From Candidatus Handelsmanbacteria bacterium (GTDB lineage: Bacteria > Latescibacterota > UBA2968 > UBA8231), in the NCBI GenBank assembly GCA_016867395.1, contig VGJS01000008.1:44866-108865 (forward strand): a stretch of 64,000 bases of DNA, given 5' to 3'. The translations under genes and the position numbers were made by a program. The notes beneath the pieces are model-generated. The model ran no database searches, had not been told where the DNA came from, and worked only from the letters and a program-made list of their open reading frames with translations. Shown in pieces: positions 59,601 to 64,000 of this stretch. Every line of letters begins with the position of its first letter. Within the stretch, counting starts at the first letter, position 1.

Positions 59601-60997
59601 GTTTCGAGCCGACGCCCTTCCACCAGGGACAGCTCGGCCTCTACCGGCCCCAGGCTGATCCCCTGCAGGGGCAGATCGGGGCTGTCCAGGCGCAGTTGCA
59701 GGGAGTCGGGGCGGGCCCGGCCCTGCAACTGCACCGGCGGGGCTGAGTAGCCCAGCAGCGGGCCAGGGTGGAGGACGCCTGCCAGCTGGAGATCGCAATC
59801 GCCGCTGGGAGAAACCGGTCCCGTGGCCTGAAGGCGGCCCAGGGGCGAGTCGAGGGCAGCTTCGAGCAGGTGGCCGGGATGCAATCTGGCCTGGAAGCGG
59901 GCGTCCAGGGGGGGGCCGGGCAGCAGGGCCAGTTGGCGGCCCCACAGGTCCAGGCCACCTGTGTAGCGCTGGGCCCCAAGGTTGGCCTGGACCTGGAGCA
60001 GGGCGTCCACCTGGCCCTTGGCCGCGCTGAGGCGCGACAGGTCGAGGTGGTCGAGGCGCAATTCCAGGGCGAGGCTGTCGGCGTCCAGGCCGTAGGCCAG
60101 CCGGCCCCTGGCCAGGCCGCCAGCGGCTTCCAGGTGGAGGGTTTCCACCACTAAGCGCAGGGTATCGAGAATGCCCCGGGCCCGCAATCCCAGTGGACCC
60201 AGAGCGGGAAGTGTGAACTGCCCCTCTAACAGCAGGCGGGTGTCCAGGGGGCGGAGGCCCCCCTCCAGGTCCAGGCGCAGTTGGGCGCGCAGGGAATCGG
60301 CCTGCAGTTCGGTCTGGAGTCGGAAGCTGGCCGGCAGGGTGCGGCCCAGACCCAGGGAACCCTGGGCCTGGGTGTCGAAGCGGGTATGACCGCTCTGTAT
60401 GTGAGCCTGCAGGCGCGTCAGGGCCAGCCGGTCCGGCTCCAGCTGCAACTCGCCCTGCAGGTCGCCGGCGGCCTGCTCGGCGCCGCCCTGGATAACCTGC
60501 CAGCGGGCGAGGCGCAGTTGCAGGCTGCCGGTGGTATCGCCGGTGGGCCGGTACCGGGCCTCCAGGCCCGTTAGGTGGACGGCGGTGCTGTCGGCAGGCT
60601 GGGTGAGGTGGAGGGCGCCCTGGCTCAGGTCTAAGCTGGGGTAGGAGGAGATTGCCAGGCGCAGGCCGGCGGTGTCGGCGGCGCTGGTGTCGGCCTCTGC
60701 TCCCAGCAGCAGCTCCAGCACCGGGCGGCGCAGCGCCAGGGCGCGGTCCCAGGGCGAGAAGGAGAGTTCTTCGGCGGTGAAGCGCAGGCTGTCGCCGGGG
60801 CCGGCGACCCGCAGGTCGCGGATGGACACCCTGCCCGCCAGCGCCCCAGAGGTGGAGCCCAGGTGTAGCCGCCATCCCCAGTGCGGGGCCAGTTGCACCA
60901 GGCCCCGGCCGATCAGCCAGGGACCGGCGGGGGTGGCCAGCCCCAGCAGGACCAGGCCCAGGGCCAGGCCGAGCCAGGGGGCACGGGGGAAGGTCAT
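56675..60997 (-). CDS. TamB-like translocation and assembly module protein (DUF490)
   Basis: A 1440-residue periplasm-spanning protein that would bridge the inner membrane and the Omp85 partner, moving phospholipids or barrel proteins. One N-terminal membrane segment (LGLALGLVLLGLATPAG) is followed by long beta-taco-like repeats (LQLRLARWQVIQGGAEQAAG and hundreds more of this pattern) and the conserved C-terminal TamB domain (EIPSGKVALLNSEFAFQKGR to MPEQDLIRLLAFGSIQQSQG). Length is typical of the family. It overlaps the TamA/BamA-like gene by 4 bases and follows the secreted DUF4412-like gene by 3 bases, so the three form one operon. Confidence 0.92.
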   Translation of the reverse strand: MTFPRAPWLGLALGLVLLGLATPAGPWLIGRGLVQLAPHWGWRLHLGSTSGALAGRVSIRDLRVAGPGDSLRFTAEELSFSPWDRALALRRPVLELLLGAEADTSAADTAGLRLAISSYPSLDLSQGALHLTQPADSTAVHLTGLEARYRPTGDTTGSLQLRLARWQVIQGGAEQAAGDLQGELQLEPDRLALTRLQAHIQSGHTRFDTQAQGSLGLGRTLPASFRLQTELQADSLRAQLRLDLEGGLRPLDTRLLLEGQFTLPALGPLGLRARGILDTLRLVVETLHLEAAGGLARGRLAYGLDADSLALELRLDHLDLSRLSAAKGQVDALLQVQANLGAQRYTGGLDLWGRQLALLPGPPLDARFQARLHPGHLLEAALDSPLGRLQATGPVSPSGDCDLQLAGVLHPGPLLGYSAPPVQLQGRARPDSLQLRLDSPDLPLQGISLGPVEAELSLVEGRRLETTLVAAGDQVQARLRADLAESRLDTFALALAALPLARFDTSLAGTLGGQLSASGGFDLASLRLGGQFQLSEVAYQGWKAGDLDLELQQTANRGQLRLSGQGVGAAFLLDRGDRLEGQLEMDQARFRHTPGDSLSLSGHLHLDGRLSAPAKIAAAGLLSHLALRQEGWGMRLADTLRFTYADQRLRCDPFALLTPAGTLHLEGGGGPDMLAVEGHIDTLDLGNWSSSLTGTGQLGFSLGGAISQPVLRAQANLEQLKLGGNPVGWMQVQLDLADTLRFAADLEQDGDQEREFDLDLAAPATPLLAGGDATDAQLSLRLRARQADLRAPLSLLLADSLGGQLSLDGDLQLPLSLLADPRRWQGLGGQLRFGQFQLDKPGLRLRLQDPATLSLRHDHLEVEELALLLDRFDPAGNHLQEAGALSLKGCFSPAAPFQLQLDLRGLDLRALETWNQEEAAMPAGQASLQARFAGTLTDPDLDAALQIDTEDLGRIEGRFRGDEAEGGLQLVWLALGGDSLEVSAQLPWSLGEGLVHWDRGQGRVYSSGFSLLPLLDQLPQFERLDGTLSTDLALAGFGEDLRLSGWAAIEDLELRPLDVKPSYFFPAGRIEFAGQRGELRDFVGGPLKGEGRAELSGHLELAALDSLVYDLRLQARDLPLNYADIFVAPGIDLDGSLSSTPAGSLLRCQVRIDRAQAEVPLFDPSTPVPPPPAAVRDPFLENMQLELTVNLRDLQVENELSELQVEGFSRVYGSFYKPQFQGGLEIPSGKVALLNSEFAFQKGRVSLDRPAPTYSLLDLAYEPLLFNPDLDVELGTTVRLSGDDAAELDADECKVTLKLQGPALQVVPVFSSEPAMPEQDLIRLLAFGSIQQSQGEREVFFTAASQLLLSRQVKKIGLDQFQILPSGTLLETVGKPSVRMGKFFKFPLPLQVSYEAATALPSEGQFRVEHKVGPYLTLTGAAQSKYQRYGLGVGLKKDFR

Positions 60998-61000
60998 GGG

Positions 61001-61840
61001 CTATTTCTTGATCTGGTTCAGGTCCTTGGGCACCGCGAAGACCGAGTCGGGCAAGGCGGTGTAGGAGAGCCCCCGCACCTTGCGCTCGAGCTGAAAGAGT
61101 TGCTCCTCGCCCTTGCCGGTATTGACGAAGACCTTGAGCTCCGATTGCATCACCAGGCCATCGAGTTCCACGACCGCAGCTTTCTCGGCCAGTTGGTTGT
61201 AGTCCTCGACGATGCCCTGCAACTGGGCCAGGTCGCCGCTGATCAGGGGGGGGAAGGAGGTCTTCTGGGTCTGCAATTTCTGGAAGCGCTCGATCTCCTG
61301 ATAAGCGGGAAAATCCCTGGCAATCCAAGCCTGGTACAGGTAGCGGTTCTCCTTGCGCAGGGTCTTGGTGCCGGCCTGGTAGTAGCGGGCCTTCATCTGG
61401 GCGGCCACCCGCCGGCAGAGCACCCCCTCGATGCGGCTGGTGTCGGGCAGGGCCTTGACCTCGAACTGGATCTCCGGGGCGTTGGGGTTGGCGGCGGCCT
61501 TGGGGGCGGCTTTGGCGGCCGGGGCGGGCAGGGCTTCCTGGGCGTAGGTCTGGCGCAGGTGATCCACCTTGTAGACCTTAACCGAGTCGAGGCGCAGGAT
61601 GGTGCTGCTGTTGAGGGGTTTGCCTTCCTTTTCGAGGGCCTGGGCCAGTTCCTTGCTGGCCGCGATCTGGCTACGGACCTTCTGGCGCTCGCCCTTAATA
61701 TAGATGCTGTTGGTGGTCTTGCGAGCCCCCACCTTCTTGGGACCGATGCCAGAATTGTCGATCTCTTCGGTGTAGTGGACGTCCGCCCCGGCTGGGCAAA
61801 GGGCGAGGGCAAAGATCAGCGCCAGGAATAATGCAACCAT
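61001..61840 (-). CDS. Secreted DUF4412-like protein
   Basis: A 279-residue exported protein. The signal peptide is MVALFLALIFALALCPAGAD. The mature part starts with DVHYTEEIDNSGIGPKKVGA and contains IYIKGERQKVRSQIAASKEL, a pattern of DUF4412-like periplasmic proteins in which a conserved KG.K.R strand is followed by beta structure. A linker rich in Ala, Pro and Lys (ALPAPAAKAAPKAAANPNAP) splits two halves. The C-terminal half carries ELKVFVNTGKGEEQLFQLER. It precedes the TamB-like gene by 3 bases and may be a periplasmic partner. Family assignment is tentative; no catalytic motif is seen. Confidence 0.6.
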   Translation of the reverse strand: MVALFLALIFALALCPAGADVHYTEEIDNSGIGPKKVGARKTTNSIYIKGERQKVRSQIAASKELAQALEKEGKPLNSSTILRLDSVKVYKVDHLRQTYAQEALPAPAAKAAPKAAANPNAPEIQFEVKALPDTSRIEGVLCRRVAAQMKARYYQAGTKTLRKENRYLYQAWIARDFPAYQEIERFQKLQTQKTSFPPLISGDLAQLQGIVEDYNQLAEKAAVVELDGLVMQSELKVFVNTGKGEEQLFQLERKVRGLSYTALPDSVFAVPKDLNQIKK

Positions 61841-61865
61841 GGCAGACTCCTTTTATGACGGCGCA

Positions 61866-63056
61866 TTAATATAAGGAAAATCGGAGCGGCGGAGCTTGGC
61901 GGGCCGGCGGGGCGGCCAGGGGGAGGGCGGCGGGCTCGGTGCGCGAGCCGGGTTTCAGGCACAGGGCAACGAGCACGCCGGCCGAAAGGGCGACCACAGG
62001 CCGCTGACCACGACGGGGGCGCTGATGGACACCCCGGCCCGTTACCCAGCCAGGATGGGGCCGATGGCCCCGCCCAGGGCCGAGAAGGCCAGGGGTCTTG
62101 CTCAGGTCCAGGCCACGCGATTCCTCGCGGCACTCGCCCTGGATGATGGCACTCTGGATGGGAATCCAGATCCCGGCACCCACCAGGTCGTGCAGAAGCC
62201 AGATGGCCGCCGCCCAGAACAAATCGGGGATGAGGGCGCCGGCGCTGATAGCGATCCCATAGAGGAAGACAATGGTGATGAACACCGCCTTGTAGTGTTT
62301 GATATGCAGGTAGCCCACTGGCAGCAGGGGCAGGACCGCGGTGAGCCGGTGGATGGTCATCCCTGTAGAGACGGTGGCGGCCGACTCGCCAAACTTCTGG
62401 CTGAAGAAGAGGGCATGATGAAGCAGTGGCTGGTGCTCAGGCCCACCGAAAAGATGAACTTGGCCAGCATGATCACCTTGAGATTGCGCGGCAGGTCAAA
62501 GTTGAGCAGGGAGCGCAGGCTCGCGGCAGCGCACCCCCAGTCCCATCAGGACCGCGGCCAAGGCCCAGGCCCCCAGCCACAGGGCTCCCCGGTCGGCCAC
62601 CACGGCGATGTCCAGGCCGGCGATCCAGGTGCCCACGACCAGAAAAAGGAACTCCACCCCGCGGGTCTTGCCGATGAAGTCGGCAAAGCGGCTGCGGCCC
62701 TCGGCGTAGAGCAAGAGCAGGTGGGCTATGTCCCGGGCCAGCCCCCCCACCTTGCGCGGGGTTTTCAGGGGGATGAGCAAGAACAGGCTGGCGGTGAGGG
62801 GAGTGGCCAGGCAGGCGAGGGCGCAACTGGAGACGGCCACCAGGTAGAGCCGCTTGCTGCCCCACTGGTCCGCCAGGTTGCCCAGGCCGATGCGCACGGC
62901 CAACATCGCCAGGTTGGAACAGGCGAAGATGTAGCCCATGCTCTGGAAGGAGAGGCCCCGGCCTTCCAGCTATTAGGGGAGGATGAAATCGTAGATCCCG
63001 CTAGCCACCCCGAAGAGGACGGAGACCAGCAGTAGCACCCGGACATTGCCCCCCAT
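61866..63056 (-). pseudogene. Broken MFS transporter
   Basis: An MFS-type protein is recognisable across frames. MGGNVRVLLLVSVLFGVASG and IYDFILP run into two adjacent stops (TAA TAG at 62972-62977), then LEGRGLSFQSMGYIFACSNL and MLAVRIGLGNLADQWGSKRL, the signature loop between segments 2 and 3. The next frame has RDIAHLLLLYAEGRSRF and several membrane segments. After a shift between 62360 and 62496 the end is IFITIVFLYGIAISAGALIP-like (YKAVFITIVFLYGIAISAGA) with IWIPIQSAIIQGECREESRG and a last shift near 62100. Two stops and two shifts indicate inactivity. Its promoter (63082) is still good. Confidence 0.78.
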
Positions 63057-63081
63057 AGGCCCCCGCTAAGCAGTGCTACAC

Positions 63082-63110
63082 AGCATAGGGCAGGAGGGGG
63101 AAGGGGTCAA
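63082..63110 (-). promoter_or_regulatory. Promoter ahead of the broken MFS gene
   Basis: On the minus strand TTGACC, a 17-base spacer and TATGCT. It directly follows the metallopeptidase terminator. Confidence 0.55.
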
Positions 63111-63149
63111 CAAAAGAGAAAGGGCGCCTTCCCACAAGGGAAGGCACCC
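63111..63149 (-). terminator. Intrinsic terminator of the zinc metallopeptidase gene
   Basis: On the minus strand GGGTGCCTTCCC and GGGAAGGCGCCC form a 12-base stem with a 4-base loop followed by TTTCTCTTTT. Confidence 0.85.
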
Positions 63150-63170
63150 CAGAAGGCTATGGGAGGGAGG

Positions 63171-63860
63171 TTATTCTTCCGAGTTGTTGCGATGCAGCAC
63201 GAACTGCAACAACTGCATCACCGCGGTGGCGGCGGCGGCCACGTAGGTGAGGGCCGCAGCGTTGAGCACCTTGCGGGCCAGGGAGCCCTCCTGCACCGCT
63301 AAGTAGCGGCCGTCCACCAGTTGGACCATGGCCCGCGAACTGGCGTTGAATTCCACCGGCAGGGTGACGACCTGGAAGACCACCACTGCGGCGAAGAAGG
63401 CGATGCCCAGGTCCATCAGGCCGGCGCTCTTCATCAGCAGCCCGATGAAAAAGAGCGGGAAGGCGGCCATCGAGCCGATGTTGCAGACGGGCAGGATGGC
63501 GTGGCGCAGGTTGAGGGGCAGGTACCCGCTGGCGTGCTGGATGGCGTGGCCCACCTCGTGGGCGGCCACCGCCAGGCCGGCCAAACTGTGGCCGCGGTAG
63601 TTGCCGGTGGACAGCCGCACTGCCTTATCGCGCGGATCGTAGTGGTCGGAAAGGGTGCCTTCGACCTCCTCCACCCGCACGTCGTGAATCCCGTTGTCGC
63701 GAAGCAGGCGGCGCGCCGTTTCCGCGCCCGAGAGGCCGGCGGCGGAGGGGACTTCGCTGAATTTGCTGTAAGTGTGCCTCACCTTGTACTGCGCATAGAG
63801 CGCCAAGATCATCGGTGGGATGAGCAGGATGAAGGTGGGGTCAAAGGCAAAGGGCATCAC
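63171..63860 (-). CDS. Zinc metallopeptidase, YugP/DUF2268-like (PF04298)
   Basis: A 229-residue membrane peptidase. The N-terminal segment (FILLIPPMILALYAQYKV) is one membrane span. Near residue 60 comes VRVEEVEGTLSDHYDPRDKA, the family hallmark, and the zinc site HEVGHAIQHASGYLPL is at residues 101-116. Three later hydrophobic segments (PLFFIGLLMKSAGLMDLGIA and VVVFQVVTLPVEFNASSRA) complete the family's layout. The start is GTG 63860 or ATG 63857 with GAGGAG upstream. It is a single-gene unit with its own promoter and terminator. Substrate unknown; family members sit in the cytoplasmic membrane. Confidence 0.9.
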   Translation of the reverse strand: MMPFAFDPTFILLIPPMILALYAQYKVRHTYSKFSEVPSAAGLSGAETARRLLRDNGIHDVRVEEVEGTLSDHYDPRDKAVRLSTGNYRGHSLAGLAVAAHEVGHAIQHASGYLPLNLRHAILPVCNIGSMAAFPLFFIGLLMKSAGLMDLGIAFFAAVVVFQVVTLPVEFNASSRAMVQLVDGRYLAVQEGSLARKVLNAAALTYVAAAATAVMQLLQFVLHRNNSEE

Positions 63861-63928
63861 GGTGCAATCTCCTCGAAAAGGAATAAGGTGGCCCGGACCG
63901 CGGGGCGGACACGGTTGATGAGATGCCT

Positions 63929-63957
63929 ACAATATAAAAGTTTCCGTCGCCCGGCAA
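63929..63957 (-). promoter_or_regulatory. Promoter of the zinc metallopeptidase gene
   Basis: On the minus strand TTGCCG, a 17-base spacer and TATTGT, about 70 bases upstream of the start. Confidence 0.55.
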
Positions 63958-64000
63958 AGTGTCCAGGGCGAGACAAACCGCAGGGCGCGCGCGGCGCCCT

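Overview
The window is about 64 kb of very GC-rich DNA from a Gram-negative bacterium. An outer membrane is shown by a BamA/TamA-type barrel next to a TamB-like protein, SPOR and LysM lipoproteins, and the RodA/PBP2 elongation machinery. GC-rich coding, many Gfo/Idh/MocA oxidoreductases, a DUF4954 protein, a NagB/PIG-L fusion, a CehA/McbA metallohydrolase and an enolase-superfamily dehydratase-like protein resemble what is seen in FCB-group or candidate-phylum bacteria such as Latescibacterota. That placement is inference; there is no rRNA gene in the window. The tmRNA tag reads ANDNNYALAA.

Layout. 1-1041: 3' part of moaA and a tiny membrane ORF, leftward. 1203-11978: an amino-sugar/acetate locus, with leftward DUF4954 and then rightward NagB, acyl carrier protein, a Re-citrate-synthase-like enzyme, a frameshifted Pta, AckA, a NabB-type NagB/PIG-L fusion, two tandem MpsC/DUF2294 proteins and a cytidylate-kinase-like protein. 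12042-18953: dispersed small-molecule catabolism (cyclase, two Gfo/Idh/MocA proteins, TerC, amidohydrolase, cupin, CehA/McbA). 19154-23845: leftward rsmA, trxB, hydroxyacid dehydrogenase, a third Gfo/Idh/MocA protein and an unknown protein with a near-consensus promoter and its own terminator. 23976-31984: RidA-like protein, Sfp-type phosphopantetheinyl transferase, an orphan molybdenum hydroxylase large subunit, a translationally coupled IMPase/DHDPS/aminotransferase trio, a candidate structured ncRNA and an ornithine-cyclodeaminase-like protein. 32145-41657: a tightly overlapping envelope operon (LytR_C, rsfS, mtnA, SPOR, MltD-like, mreD, PBP2, rodA, TPR). 41639-46486: two decayed sigma-54 activators, parA, a small membrane ORF, a sigma-70 factor and mazG. 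46483-50494: enolase-superfamily enzyme, a TIM-barrel-like unknown protein and a fatty acid desaturase. 50765-53905: decayed sensor kinase and FapA/DUF342 remnants, then a Phd-type antitoxin with a truncated PIN toxin. 54066-54522: ssrA with its promoter and terminator. 54531-63860: leftward TamA/TamB-like pair, a secreted DUF4412-like protein, a broken MFS transporter and a YugP-type zinc metallopeptidase.

How the genes fit together. The 3-12 kb locus can be read as one route: a PIG-L domain removes acetyl groups from an amino sugar, NagB domains deaminate the sugar, AckA and Pta turn the acetate into acetyl-CoA, and the Re-citrate-synthase-like enzyme would condense it with oxaloacetate. 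This is inferred from family roles and co-location. A second theme is selective decay: two sigma-54 activators, a GAF/HisKA kinase, FapA, an MFS transporter and a PIN toxin are broken by stops and frameshifts, while nearly all metabolic and envelope genes are intact. A third is a roughly 120-nt structured RNA at 30927-31046 with a sigma-70 promoter and an intrinsic terminator that matches no family I could assign with confidence.
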